A DNA stretch of 64,000 nucleotides, taken from positions 188,001-252,000 of the forward strand of contig JAQFVV010000516.1 in the NCBI GenBank assembly GCA_028023455.1, in the 5' to 3' direction. The DNA comes from Epiperipatus broadwayi. Lineage: Eukaryota; Onychophora; Udeonychophora; Euonychophora; Peripatidae. Below the pieces are notes generated by a model. That model ran no database searches. It was not told the origin of the DNA and saw nothing but the letters and a program-made list of their open reading frames with translations. Positions 42,490 to 54,745 of the stretch are shown here, in pieces (positions within the stretch are counted from its first letter, which is position 1; each line of letters starts with the position of its first letter). The position numbers and the translations under genes were made by a program.

Positions 42490-44310
42490 CAGTTGTTATC
42501 ATTAAGAAAGTCTAAAATAACTATGGATAATGGTAAAAGAGTTAAGTTGGACCCTACAAAAATATACAGGGAAGTACAAGTAGGAAGAAAAAATACACCA
42601 TACATTATTATCAATGTCAGATTTGCTAGAAGATGTTATATTGAAGTCAGATTTTATGCACTGAACTGGGATGAAAATTAATTATAGTGAAAAGAATATA
42701 GTGATAGGAAATGAAAAGGTGTCACTTAGTGGGGATATCAGACAGAGTGATAACAAGGTAGCTTATATGGTAACTGATGACATATACCAAAAAATAAAAT
42801 GTAAAATAACAGAGTTAGGGAGCAATAATAGGGGCTGTAAAAGTCAACTTAAAGAAACCCTTGTGCAAAATGAATAAGTATTTACCATAAAACCTGGAAT
42901 TATAAAGGGATATGTTCATCAGATAAAGGTGAAAGAAGAAACTCATTTTCACGGTAGGTTGAACCCAGTTCCTGTCAAATATAAAGATGAAGTTGATAAA
43001 CAAATACAAGAAATGGATCAATGGGGTATCATAATAAACAACAGTCACTGCATAAAAACCCTTTAGTAATTGTAAAAACAAAGATGGCTCTATGAGAATA
43101 TATTTAGATGCTCATCAGTTAAATACTATTACTATACTTGATCAGGATGTGCTACCATGAATTACAGATTTGCTGTTGGAATTTAAGGAAATATTTTTCT
43201 TCATTCGATTTGACATCAAGTTATTGGCAGATGTTGCTTCATGCTGAAGATCAAAAATACAGGGCATTCTGTTATGAAGGCATTATTTACATGTTTCAAT
43301 GAGTTCCATTTGGACTAGTTAACAGTGTATCTAATATATTATATAGATGATGTCATGATAGCATCATGATCACATCAGGAACATTTAGAAAACTTAGTTT
43401 TATTCCTTTGAGAGTGTCACAAAAAGAATATTACAATAAATCTTAAGAAAAGTAATATATTAAGGGAATAAATTATATTTCTTGGTCATCTTGTATGTGC
43501 TAAAGGGGAGAGACCCCATTCTGACAAGATAGAAGCGATCATTAAATTCCCTTGATCAAAGAATAGAAACAGATTAGATTGTTCCTTGGTATATGTAATT
43601 TCTACCAAAGGCTCTACAAAGATTTTTCTATAGATATGTAAGGGCCTTTAATCAGATCAAAGAAAATTTTGCAAGTACTGTAATGCTCACTCCAGATTTT
43701 GCCAAATCTTTTATGTTACAAACTGACAGTTGTAGTGTAGGATTGGGGGTGGTATTGTTCCAGGGGGATAAAGAGAAGATACCTTAAGTTTTATATTTTT
43801 AAGTAGGACATTGAATTCAGTGGAAAGAAATTATACCACTAAGGAAAGGGGGACATTGGAAATTGTTTAGACCTTAAATAAACTTAAGCATTTACTTCTA
43901 CAGTCTGAGGTTATTATTAACCCCATCATAAAAGTTTAGTGTTTATAAATAGGTGTTACTTAATGAATGATAGGCTTATACAATGGACATTGTACTTACA
44001 GAAATTTAATTACAGGGTAATTCATTGCTCTGGGAAAGAAAATATAGTGCTGGATATATTAAGCAGAAATCTGATTTTGGATTACAGTCAAAACTTAACA
44101 TTAGAGGGAGCTTTATTAATATTCCTTAAGACTGATCCTGAGGTAACAATAGAGAAAGACATGAAGAGCCTCCAGTTTTTAAAAAACTTGGATACTATGT
44201 ATAAGAAGCTTATACAAGGCTGTAATAAAGTAAATATTAGTCAAACAATAGTCATACACAAAAAAACAAGTTATATCAGTATAAAATAAGAAATGGGTTG
44301 TTGATGTTTC
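42490..44310 (+). pseudogene. Gypsy protease, reverse transcriptase and RNase H (broken)
   Basis: These are remnants of the polyprotein that copies the element RNA. A protease-tail-like stretch lies near 42640-42730. The RT entry (VDKQIQEMDQWGII) is at about 42993. FDLTSSYWQM falls at about 43209 and VPFGLVNS at about 43303. The catalytic YIDDVMIAS is at 43340-43366. Only a few codons separate FGLVNS from YIDD where about 30 residues are usual, so part of the palm is deleted. LGICNFYQR follows at about 43590, and the RNase H end (LIQWTLYLQKFNYRVIHCSG) is in the frame 43939-44289. Several stops and frame changes lie between blocks. Confidence 0.85.
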
Positions 44311-44369
44311 AAGTTAAAAGGAGAGTAGATTGTTGGAGAGTATTTATACTGTGAAATATAAGAGAAAAA

Positions 44370-46600
44370 CTAATAAATTATGCGCATGGAATATATGGGC
44401 ATTATGGGTCATTTAAGACAAGTAAACTTCTACAGAGATGATATTATTGGCCGAGTTTGTGTAGGTCGATGGTCACTACATTACAGTGGTGTCATGAATG
44501 TTGGCAAAATAAACCAGTTAATAAAAATTATTCTAGGATGCCAGCACCAATAATAGCTAAAAACATGAACAAGCTACTAGCCATAGATTTTTATGGTTCA
44601 CTACCATCCTTTCATAGAAATAAATATATATTAGTTGTAGGAAACAGGGTGGGGGATATTAACATATAATTGAAACTGAAAAATTTAAAGTTGTTATAAT
44701 AAGAAAAAGTCTTTTAAAAATCGTATATAAGAGTGTAGATTTATTGAAAAAAGAGAAAATTGTTGTTATTTTTTATTTTGTGTGTGAAGAATAAATCTAT
44801 AATCTCGTGTAGTTTTTTGTTATTTATTTTTGATCAATTAAAGAAGAATGATTGAATGAATTTAATTTATAAAATAATTTAAATTAATTAGAATATGTTC
44901 TGAAATTGAGAATCTAGATTAATTTGAAAACGAATAGAAATGAAAAGAGAAATTGAAACAATAGGGGTATGTGTAAGATAAAAAAAAAATTAGAAACAGA
45001 GGGGGAAAGTGACTAATCAGATTTGCCCAGAAAACAATATAAGAAAAGTAAATTAAACTAATAATAAAATCTCGGAGTTGGTGACAATGTTAAATAAAGG
45101 GATCAAGGTGATGGGATTGATTGGAGGAGAAAATTCAAGGGAGGGATAAAAAGATCAAAAAGAATAGAGAAGTTGTTTTTGAGAATATAAGAGATTGATT
45201 TTTATTAGATTAACTAATATGTGTGATATAGAATTGATAGAATTAGGAGATATTAAATTGATCAATATATTAAAATAAGGTATTAGTAATTTAATGATGA
45301 AATTTGTTATTAATTGTAAAAAAATAATTAATATCAAATATTAGAAAGAATTAATCTAAAACAGTATAATTAATATTAATCATTTATGAAAGTTGAGATT
45401 CTAATAAATTTGATAAATGAAATAATATGAAATATTTAAGTATAATTGTTGATCAATTATCATTATTAAAAGATAAATAAATATTTATGTAGTAATTTTT
45501 TTGTTATTTAATTGTTAATTTAACATAAATTTATATATCGGAATGAATGTTAGGTAAGTTTGTTCGTATGGAAATGAATGAGTTGATAAGGATTTTATTG
45601 ATTTTATGTGAATGAGTGATATTTTGGGGGTGGGATTTTATTGATTTTATGTATGTCGTGATATTTAGATAAAGTAAGTTGGATTAATTTGTTCTGTGGG
45701 ATGTAGGGTGGGTTCTATGATTATAATAACGGAGGTAGGTGAAGGGTAATTGTGGTGTGTTTTCATGTTTATGGAGGAGACGGGATGTTTTGTGATATAA
45801 TTGAGTGGGTTCATATAATTTCTAAAAGTTTCCTGGTATTACTGGGATTCGATTTGAATCTATGTATAAAATAAATAAAGTAGGTATGGGTGTTAGAAAT
45901 TATGTGAGAAATTATGTAATCGGATGGAAGAAAAGGTGAAAAAAAAGGAATAAAGGATTAGAGTAGGTAGTGAGGTTTCATAGAAATAAATATATATTAG
46001 TACGCTATGATGTTTTTTTCAAAATTAGCACACACCTATCCTTTATGAAAGGCTGATGCCAAGTATTCCATAACTGTGCTAAAAGAAAAGCAATTTATTT
46101 AACTTGGAAAACCCTGGACGAATTTGAGTGATCATGGAACTCCTTTATATTAAAAAATAGAAAAATTGGCTTCAGCAAGAACAGATACATCATGATCTCC
46201 CCTCTATTTGTAACCGCTAATCTAACCCATGTGAATGGGTTATAAAAAAGTTGGGGAACATATTTTGTGTACATTTGAAAGATAACCATCAACAGGGGTT
46301 TAAAGTATTGCTACAAATGGTTAAAATAATTAACTATACATACCACAAATCTACAGGGTTAGCTCCAGAATGCTTGCACTATGGTCAGGTTGAGACTTCT
46401 CTTTTTAAATGCCCCATCCTTATTGGGATGAAATGGTAAATGTAATGGAGGATCAGAGTTTGCTAGTGACAGATTAAAAAAAGCTGAACAGAGAATAGAA
46501 AAGGCAATGCTCCCTGGATACAATTTACAGTAGAAGACTGGGTTTGTGTTAAAACTCAGCCAATTAGCAAATTAAGTGATAAACAATATTAAAATGTTTC
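44370..46600 (+). pseudogene. Gypsy integrase, split by an insertion
   Basis: The zinc-binding module shows HGIYGHYG at about 44382 and WCHECW at about 44490 (HHCC pattern), with ORF 44457-44669 running into the catalytic core (LAIDFYG, NKYILV). The frame is interrupted at 44636 by 1.34 kb of unrelated DNA and resumes in the same reading register at 46001 with RYDVFFK. Later blocks are SDHGTPL-like (about 46120), ELG-like KKLGNIF and TYHKSTGLAPECLHYG (about 46341-46386, the usual Y-N-x-x-H-x-S-x-G-x-x-P region). Further stops exist outside the insertion. Confidence 0.83.
44636..45975. mobile_element. Unidentified 1.34 kb insertion with 26-bp flanking repeats
   Basis: It is bounded by an exact 26-bp duplication of integrase sequence (44610-44635 and 45976-46001, starting TTTCATAGAAAT). 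It begins TGTAGGAAACAGGGTGGGGG and ends GTAGGTAGTGAGG. It shows no terminal inverted repeats, no poly-A tail and no ORF I recognise. It is purine-rich on the plus strand and contains GGAGTTGGTGAC near 45075. It could be a solo LTR plus leader or a short retroposon. The duplication is longer than LTR integrases make. Confidence 0.75.
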
Positions 46601-46790
46601 CCTTTATTTGAAGGCCCATATAGGATCATCCAAAAATGCAGATCTAATGCATTTATAGTACAAGGAAAAAGAAATAAAAAGGGCACTTATAATGCACAAA
46701 GCTTAAAACCCTTTTAAAGAAAATGGGGGAAGATCCCACAGGGTAATTAAAAGTTTTTCTTATTACTTTTTTGTTCAAGAAAGAGTGTAA

Positions 46791-48199
46791 TGAGCTGGTA
46801 TTTTGCAGCAAGCTCATATTCGTACATATATATGTACATATATACATTATTAAAATCGAGTATATATTATTTAATAATAAAACTTATATTTTATACTATA
46901 AAATAAATGATAAAACTTATTTTTTTGAAATGGAATTTTAAAACTCTTGAAATCATTTAAATCAAGATAAAAAATAAGATCTTGCAAGTTTTTTTTATAA
47001 AAGTTTGTTTTTTGTTTTATTTCTAATTCTTAGAATTTCTTAAAGATAGAAGGGAAAAGAAAATATATAATTTTTCTGCAATAAACTCTATTGTTGAAAT
47101 TTTGATAGTGGATGTATTTTTGTACTATCTATTACACTCATCAATTTCGAATGTTTCTACAGGATTATAAGTAACATTGAAAAAAACTATAAATTATGGG
47201 ATTGCCTTTTGTTTGACATTAATTAGTATTTTGCCAAAGTTAGTGATTGATCTATTGGTTTTGATTTGGCTTGGACTTTTTGACAATTTAAAACCTGCAA
47301 AGCCAAATTAAATAATTAAAAAAACAAAGAATATGTTGAGTGATGAGAGAACATTCCCCTTGGGGAACCTCTCATTCTGTCACCACCTGAAACTGCCACT
47401 GGAAATGCCGACTTTGCATAGGTACATGTAGAGTTAGCTGAGGAAACTGGATTAAAATGGAAATCTAGGACAAACAACAACAAGCATAGGATGAAATACT
47501 TCTCCCGCAGGACCAATACACTGATCGATCAGGGTTATTACAAAAAACATTTGTGTGTAATAATGTAATAGAATTTCGAAAAGCTTTCACTTCAAGCAGA
47601 TATAAGTTTCAACAATAAAATATTTTTTATAGATTTGTTAATTACATATACTTCACTAACTTAAATTAACCAACATTATATATATGTTTTATTTTATTAA
47701 ATAATCTTCCTTTCCTTACCTATCATTATTATACTAGTAGTGTGTATTTACATAAAATTGTATATTCAAAACAAGGGAATAATAGGGTTTAACATTTGCA
47801 AGAGAGGGTTTGAGCACTGCTAATAAGCATGCTCTTATCACAAGTTACATTTTAATTCAATAATTATTGGTAATTTTCTATACATTTGGATAAAATATGG
47901 TGCATGTTTCTTCAAAAATGATTTATTAAATCAGGATTAGTAAGAAATAGATTAGTATGGTTTGATTAAATAAATGTGAGGGGAGGGAAAAAGAAGAAAG
48001 AAAGTAAGATAGTGTAATAAATATTTCAACATTGGTCAAGCATCTGTTTGGTTTTATTTAACTAGATAAGTATGATATTCATCTTATAGAATTTAAGTCC
48101 GATATAAATTATTTTAGAAATTTCATTTGATGATTGCAGTTTGTAAATAAATAATCAACCATGATTGTGAAAACAATCTGGTTCCAAGCTAGAAAAACT
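46791..48199 (+). repeat. Gypsy 3' LTR
   Basis: It starts TGAGCTGGTATTTT and matches 40031-41602 collinearly without the SINE. A minus-strand ORF at 47316-47516 has a counterpart at 40686-40868 in the 5' LTR, simply because the DNA is duplicated. Confidence 0.82.
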
Positions 48200-48284
48200 T
48201 GGTGGTACCCTCGAACAGCCACCGTATTATAATAATTTTTGAAAATTTACAGACAAAGGCAAAATGTCATGGTACAGAGAAAAG

Positions 48285-48373
48285 AAATATAATCCATCAG
48301 ATTTAACTTTAAAACATTAATGCTCTATCTCTATAATCAGTTTGTGCTATAATATATATATATATATATATAT
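48285..48373 (+). repeat. Direct repeat flanking the gypsy element, right copy
   Basis: It is nearly identical to 39942-40030 with a few substitutions. It ends in a TA tract that abuts the truncated LINE. Confidence 0.9.
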
Positions 48374-50730
48374 TAAAAAATTTAATGCTAGAATTGGTAA
48401 ACAAATGAAAGATGAGAGTGTTGTGGGTAATTTTGGTTATGGTAATAGAAACAAGAGAGGACATATACTTATGGAGTTTGCAGAAAAAGGAAAATTTTAT
48501 ATTATCAATTCTTTTTTTGAAAAAAATGTTAAAAGGAAATGGACATGGAAGCATCCAAGTGAAAATACAGCAGAATTGGATTATATTTTGACAAACAGAA
48601 AATACATATTTCAATATTGTAATGTTCTTAATAAACTTAACACAAGATGTGATCATTGATTAGTAAGATATAAAAAATATGGGTTAATACAAAACTAGAG
48701 AGACAAAAATTATTATGAAAAATAATATTTACAGTTGATATTCCTAATCTTCAGAAACATTCTAATAAATTTAAATTAGAACTTACAAATCAGTTTTAAG
48801 TATTTGTAGATTTTGAATTTGATTCAGATTTGAATGAAATTAATAAGAAAATAACTCATACACTTTCAAAATCGTTGATAAAAAGCAGCAATTAACCACT
48901 AAAATTTCTACTGAGACTAGAGAATTTATAAAGAAAAGAAGGAATATGACGATATACAAAAATGATGCATTAAAAAGGATTGAATATATTGAATTTTGTA
49001 AAATGGTGTGGAAAAGAATTGAAAATGATATAAGAAAGTGTAACTGTGAACTAGGAAGGAAAGCTGTGGAAAAGAATAAAAGTTTCAAGAGTCTAAAACA
49101 ACATTTTGGTATTGGTAGAAAATTTATATCTGCAATAAGAAAAACGATGAAACTGTCACTAAAAATAGAGATGATTTCATGAAACGTGTAGAAGATTTCT
49201 GTCAAGAACTATATAGTAATAAAGAACAAGTATCTCCTATTTCTATTATATCTTCTGAATTGTCCAGAATTTTAAATGACGAAGTGAGACATGGAATTAA
49301 ATTTATGAAGAATGGAAAGGCTCCAGGTAATGATGGAATTATAACTGATATATTAAATAAAGTAGGTAAAGAAATAGATTTTTTTTAGCAATGTTATATA
49401 CCAAATGTCTAAATGATAAAAATATACCAGATGATTAGAAGAATGCAGTAGTAATATTAATATTTCAAAAAAAGGTGATAAAGAAAATATTGGAAATTAC
49501 AGACCTATCAGTCTTTTATCAGTTTTATACAAATTTTTATTAAGATAATTACAACTCATCTACAGAGAAAATTGGATTTCCACCAACCAAGAGAACAAAC
49601 TGGAGTTAAAAGTGGTTTTAGTACAGTATATCATATCCATCTATTAAAAGAATTTATAGAAAGGACAAATAAATATGAGTTACCATTATTCTTTGGATTT
49701 GTAGATTATGATAGGGCATTTGATTCTATATATATTTCTTCAGTGATAATAGCATCAGATCATTAAAATATAGATCCAGGATATTGCCATAATTAAAAAA
49801 TATTTGTAAAAATGCAACAGCAACAATTAAATTACATAATGATACTAGGAAAGTCAACATTGAGAAGAATGTAAGACAGGGTGACTCCATATCTCCAAAA
49901 CTTTTTACAGCAGTGTTGCAAGAAGTATTTTGTGAATTAAAATGGGAAGCTATATAAGTGAAAGTAAGTGGAGATTATTTAAGCTATTTAGATTTTTCAG
50001 ATGATGTAGTTATTTTTGCAAGTAATGTTTTAGTGCTTCAGGAAATGTTGCAGGAGTTATCAGATGAAAGTAGGACTAAAGATAAATGTTAAAAAGTCTC
50101 GAGTAATGTTCAATGGATTTTCTTATAATATGAAAATAAAGATTGATTACAATGAGTTAGAAGAAGTTAACAGCTACAAATATCTTGATCAGATTATTAA
50201 TACAGATGAAAACGTAATGGATGAAATTAATCACAGAATTAAACTTGGGTGGAGTGCTTTTGTTAGAAATAATTTGATATTAAAAGGAAATATGCCTTTG
50301 TGTTTGAAAAGGAAGGTTTTCAATAAATCTGTTTTACAAGTTTTTACTTATGGATCTGAGACTTGGACATCTGATAGGAGAGCAATATAGAGAGCTTCAG
50401 ACCACTCAAAGAAATATGGAGAGATGCATGTTGGGAATAACAAGAAGAGATTGAAAATGTGATATATGGTTAAGAGAACAAACATGTGTTATTGACCTCA
50501 TTGAAACAATTAGAAGACTGAAGTGGAACTGGGCTGGACATATTGCTAGAAGAAATGATAATAGGTAGGCATTTGAGATCTTAAACTGGATTCTAAGAGA
50601 TTGTAAACAACACAAAAAGGGACAACACATGAGATGGATGGATGAAGTAAGAAAGTGTGCAGGGATGATGTGGAGAAGATAAGCTAAAGATTGGAGATGG
50701 ATTGATCTTGGAAAGACCTTCATCCTGCAG
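48374..50730 (+). pseudogene. LINE endonuclease C-terminus, reverse transcriptase and C-terminal domain (broken)
   Basis: Recognisable blocks are TAELDYILTNRK (about 48570), CDH near 48649, NGKAPGNDGI (about 49312), a GNYRPISLLS-type block (about 49491), FVDYDRAFDS (motif A, about 49699), RQGDSISPKLF (motif B, about 49874) and LDFSDDVVIFASN (motif C, about 49989). Then NSYKYLDQIIN, FTYGSETW and WNWAGHIARR (about 50524). Motif C keeps both Asp residues, unlike copy 1. At least six stops or frame changes break the reading frame. Minus-strand frames here are shadows. Confidence 0.87.
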
Positions 50731-50766
50731 TGGATTGATAATAGTTGTTGATGATGATAATATATA
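48374..50766 (+). mobile_element. RTE-type LINE, 5'-truncated copy 2
   Basis: It starts abruptly inside the endonuclease (ARIGKQMKDES) after a TA tract, as typical of incomplete target-primed reverse transcription. It runs to the same 3' module as copy 1 (CTTCATCCTGCAG then TTGATAATAGTTG), followed by a short GATGATGAT tail. It is closely related to copy 1 but has different stops and frameshifts. Confidence 0.9.
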
Positions 50767-52054
50767 AATATCATGTTGATCTAAATCAACTTTTTTTCTT
50801 GTATTAAACTTTCACATTTACCCCTAATACTCATAATGTACTATATTTTACCACATACCATATTTCGGTTTCTTTACAAGTTACATTTATTTAGGTGGTG
50901 CCATTGACTTTAAACTTTGGACATTAAAAATACCATTTTCATCTTCAGAGGTTTCTAAGAGAAATGCATTCTCCCCATTATTTTTCTATTTGGAGTAGTC
51001 CTTCATACATGGTAAAAAAATTTAAACTTATATTTTTGCAAGTCACTAACGTGAAGAGTCTCAAATGTAAAATAGTCTATGGCAAATATTTAAGGTTTAT
51101 GAGACATTTAGACAATCTTTGTTTGTATCCCCTCACTCAAATTATCACTAGCTTTTGATATATCACTTTTATAGTCTATTTCTTCTTTGATTAAAGTGAA
51201 TAAAAGAGTCCTAGTTAATATAGGCTTTCTATATCCAAAATGGAGATGCATCACAGTAAATTTAGTTGATTCATTTTGGGTTACATTTTTGTAATTAATA
51301 ACTTTTTTCAACTTATTTACTCAGTGATGGTGGTTATCTCCTAGGTATACTCTAAACAACCTACTCAATTTATTCATTACTCTTTCACAGGAGTTAGCTT
51401 GCAGGTTTCTAAGTGAACACAAAATAGGGTTTATATTTTCCTGTTCAATCTAACCTGAATTATTTATCAAAATAATCTTCATTACTAAGGCAATTTCATT
51501 TATCCAAGATGTTCTTGCACTTTACTTAAATTGGCTTAAATTTTGCTTTAAAAAACATAATTATTTGTTGCTGGTAAAGTCAAAATATTATAATTAATAA
51601 AGTATTGCTTTCTATTTAAATTTCTGATTTTTGCTGTTTTAATCTTATCTTTTTTGTCATATGATATTCTGTGTTTGAAAAATCAAGAAATTCAAATTTT
51701 GTATATGACAATCTATCGAGAGGCTTTGCAAACATTTATTTTAATGTTAAAAGTCACTTATATTTTTTTATATTTTAATTTCAAAAAATTTTAAAGATGT
51801 CAGGAGAATTCAAAGCTTGTTAAATTCTACAGTAATGAATAACCATTGTTTTTTTAAGTCTTGAACTTTGTAATATTACTTTAGAAAATATTACAAATGG
51901 CTACAAACTTGACTTTTTTGGAATATTTATGATTATTTTTGTGCAATAATAGTGTTATAATTGTATAATAATTATTAGAAATCAAAATATATATTATTAC
52001 ATATTTATTTTTTACAGAAATATTTTATTTTGAAATATAAAAAAGGTCTATTGA
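50767..52054. other. Sequence without recognised gene
   Basis: AT-rich, with slightly more balanced composition at 50870-51500. No family was recognised in the small frames at 50964-51158 and 51108-51311. Confidence 0.55.
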
Positions 52055-53490
52055 TACTAGTTGGTTAGCCATACTGTGCCACTAGGTGACACTGCAGTAC
52101 CCATCCAGAACCACCAAGAAGCATGCAAGCGATAAATTTCCATCCAAAAATCACTGAAATCAATGTAAAAAGTAAAATACAAATTACAAAAACAAGAAAT
52201 CACTCTAAAATACAAATTACAAAAACAGAATATTGGTCAAATACATAAAACACAACTTCCCCCCATAAAGAAATTGATCAAAAATAAGTCAAATACAAAT
52301 TACAAAAACAAAAATAAATCATGAATGCTATTTTAAAAAGCCTATGAAATAAAAGAAAAACTATAATACTAAATCTCAAAAAATTAACATACCCTAAATG
52401 CTATTGAATCTTTTTTTCAAAAGCCTATGAAAGTGATAATTCAAAAAATGGTGAAACTGAATTGTAGTACATTTTTTAAAAAAATTCCTCTTATTTTCAA
52501 CATATTAGTGGAGTATCAACAAACAAAAATCTAATTAACCTTCTTTTCAAAAATATACTAAATTTCATCAATATTTAAAAAATAAAAAACCAAGCGATAA
52601 TTAGAAAAATTGTGGATTGTGGGAAAAATGAATTGGGATCATCCCTGGATGTTATTGTACTAACACATATAATGATAATTCACAAGCTTTAAAAACAGAC
52701 TATTACATATTAAGTAATTAAATATAGATAACAACGAGTGCATAGCGATGTTGTTACCACTTAAAATGGATTTTTAAGCAGCAATTTATATCAGCAAAAA
52801 GCAATGAGAACATTATAGCAGAGATCTTCTAATTGTCCCTCCCAAGAAATTTATTAAGTTAACTAAATTCTGCTTTGAAATTATGGCATATCATAGGATA
52901 TGAATTCGAAATTGGAAATGAAATAAAGTAATTAGAATAAAAAAGGGGCATGGCCACAGATTATAGAAAGTTTAAAATTATAACTGATTATAGTTAAAGA
53001 AAAAATTATTAAAAAGTTACATTTATAGGTGAGCCTGTAAGTAATTGATAATTTATAATTTAACAAATGTTCATTATAGCTAGCTTCATTTAAATATTAT
53101 AAGATTTTAAAATAGATTTATAGACATCTGTGGCGAAGAAATATTACCAATTTTCTCCAATCCTGAGTTGTTCAGCAGTTGTCGTAGGTAATTGATGTTT
53201 GTAGCACAAAAATGCATTAAAAACAATGTTCATATGTGAGGCTTTTTGAACAAAAATTTATTTAGAGAAGCTTTTTTCAAACCAATTGCAGCACACTTAA
53301 CTAACAACAGCAGATTAAAGAAGGTAGTTCAACAGTGATTATTTGGTGGTTTAAAAAATACAACAGCAATGGCAGAATTTAACAGCAGGTTTTAGCAACC
53401 AATTATTTAAAGAAGATAGTTCCAAAAATTGTAACATACCAATGCAATTTATAATAGGCAAAAAGAACATTCAAATTTTTGACACTTTTG
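52055..53490 (+). repeat. Left arm of the long inverted repeat
   Basis: The arm pairs with 54668-56125. Near its inner end a module (GAAGCTT, TTAACTAACAACAGCAGATTA, GGTAGTTCAACAGT) is directly duplicated at about 53260-53340 and 53500-53577. The right arm carries it once. Confidence 0.88.
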
Positions 53491-53589
53491 GAGCAAATTT
53501 TTTTAGAGAAGCTTATTCAAATAGATTGCAGCATGCTTAACTAACAACAGCAGATTAAATAAGGTAGTTCAACAGTAGAGAGAGTCTAT

Positions 53590-53669
53590 TACATCACATT
53601 TCATTTTGTGTATATAGACTGTGATGTGTAATATGTTTCAGTGTGATTATATATATCTTTCCTAAGAAT

Positions 53670-53707
<38 letters not shown>

Positions 53708-54081
53708 AAACAAATATATATCTTTCCTAAGAATCTTATATAACATACATATATAATAAAATGTTTATGCAATTATTTACCAGTTTTTAATTTTAAAATT
53801 GCATAGATCTTTATATTTCTATTGTTAAATTTCTTAACTCAGCTCTTTTGGTAATCTTTGTAAAACAAAGTAATCCCCAAGTGAATAGAAAATGGCGCTG
53901 CATGATTGTATTTATGTTCACCTTAAACAAAATTTGTTATTTTTAAAATAAACATTTAAGCTACACACAATTTTAAAAGTTAGATATAAAGTTGTGTAAA
54001 CATTTTGTTATATATTTATATTATATGAGATTCTTAGGAAAATAATGAATTTAATTGATACACAGAAATTAAAGATTTACA

Positions 54082-54113
<32 letters not shown>

Positions 54114-54132
54114 TGTAATATGTTACAGTGTG

Positions 54133-54166
<34 letters not shown>

Positions 54167-54222
54167 CACACTGTAACATATTACATGTCACAGTTTGTAC
54201 TTGCAAAATGAAATGTGACACA
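53590..54222. repeat. Nested hairpin element with internal TA tracts
   Basis: The left end TCACATTTCATTTTG ... CAGTGTGATTA is inverted at the right end (TAATCACACTG ... CAAAATGAAATGTGA). Inside are TA runs at 53669-53703 and 54082-54105 and a perfect palindrome at 54111-54188 around another TA run. TCTTTCCTAAGAATCTTATA occurs twice near 53657 and 53717 and inverted near 54030. This is probably a MITE inserted in the larger element. Confidence 0.82.
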
Positions 54223-54532
54223 AAAACCTCTCATCGCTTGCATAATTTTCCTTTCACATGAAAAATATAATTGCTTGGGCTAACAAATTTAATCAAAATG
54301 TAACTGAACTAGACTTTCAAAATACGTGTTTAGTTTTATTATGATATATTAATTGTTTTTGAGTGCTAAAAATACAACTTTATAGTATTATGTTTATTTT
54401 TTGATGGTGTTAATATGGATTTTTATGCAGATGAATACAATATTAAACATGCACAAACTTTCGGGCAACATTTCAAATTCCTGCACTGAAATTTAAGTGG
54501 ATATAGTGTTTTACCATCTTTTCTCACTCAAT

Positions 54533-54745
54533 ATGATGAAAACTTTGGATATCCCAAAGACAGAACATGAGGCAGTGGAGTTCTTCCAAAGTAAAAGTGT
54601 TCTGCCATCTCAAAAAGTGTGTATCAACGCCCATCAAATCACACTTTATGTGAGCCCAAGTGCACAATTAAATTTGAATGTTCTTTTTGCCTATTTTAAA
54701 TTGCATTGGGATATTATATTTTGCAGAACTACCTTCTGTAAATAA
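54533..54745 (+). pseudogene. Short ORF, possibly a transposase N-terminal fragment
   Basis: This 70-codon frame from ATG begins MMKTLDIPKTEHEAVEFFQS. Its first 45 codons lie between the nested hairpin and the right arm, and the rest is arm sequence. The pattern of a short helix (EHEAVEFFQSKSVLPSQ) followed by a Cys/His strand (VCINAHQITLYV) recalls the N-terminal region of IS1595/Merlin-like transposases, from memory only. No catalytic domain follows. If correct, it hints at the autonomous relative that mobilised this element. It could equally be fortuitous. Confidence 0.35.

Larger units (their letters stand above)
40031..48284 (+). mobile_element. Ty3/gypsy LTR retrotransposon, decayed
   Basis: The element has long direct terminal repeats that both start TGAGCTGGTATTTT, at 40031 and 46791. 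They flank an internal region with gag-like, protease-like, reverse transcriptase, RNase H and integrase remnants in the gypsy order. Stops and frameshifts are dense. Later insertions are a SINE in the 5' LTR and a 1.34 kb sequence in the integrase. The right LTR is followed by a short stretch that also follows the left LTR (AAAATGTCATGG ... ACAGAGAAAAGAAA), so either the LTRs are longer than marked or part of the leader was duplicated. Confidence 0.88.

Noticed and set aside
40686-47516. Paired minus-strand ORFs in the two gypsy LTRs
   Set aside because: They are similar only because the LTRs are duplicated DNA. They are short, start differently and match no family.
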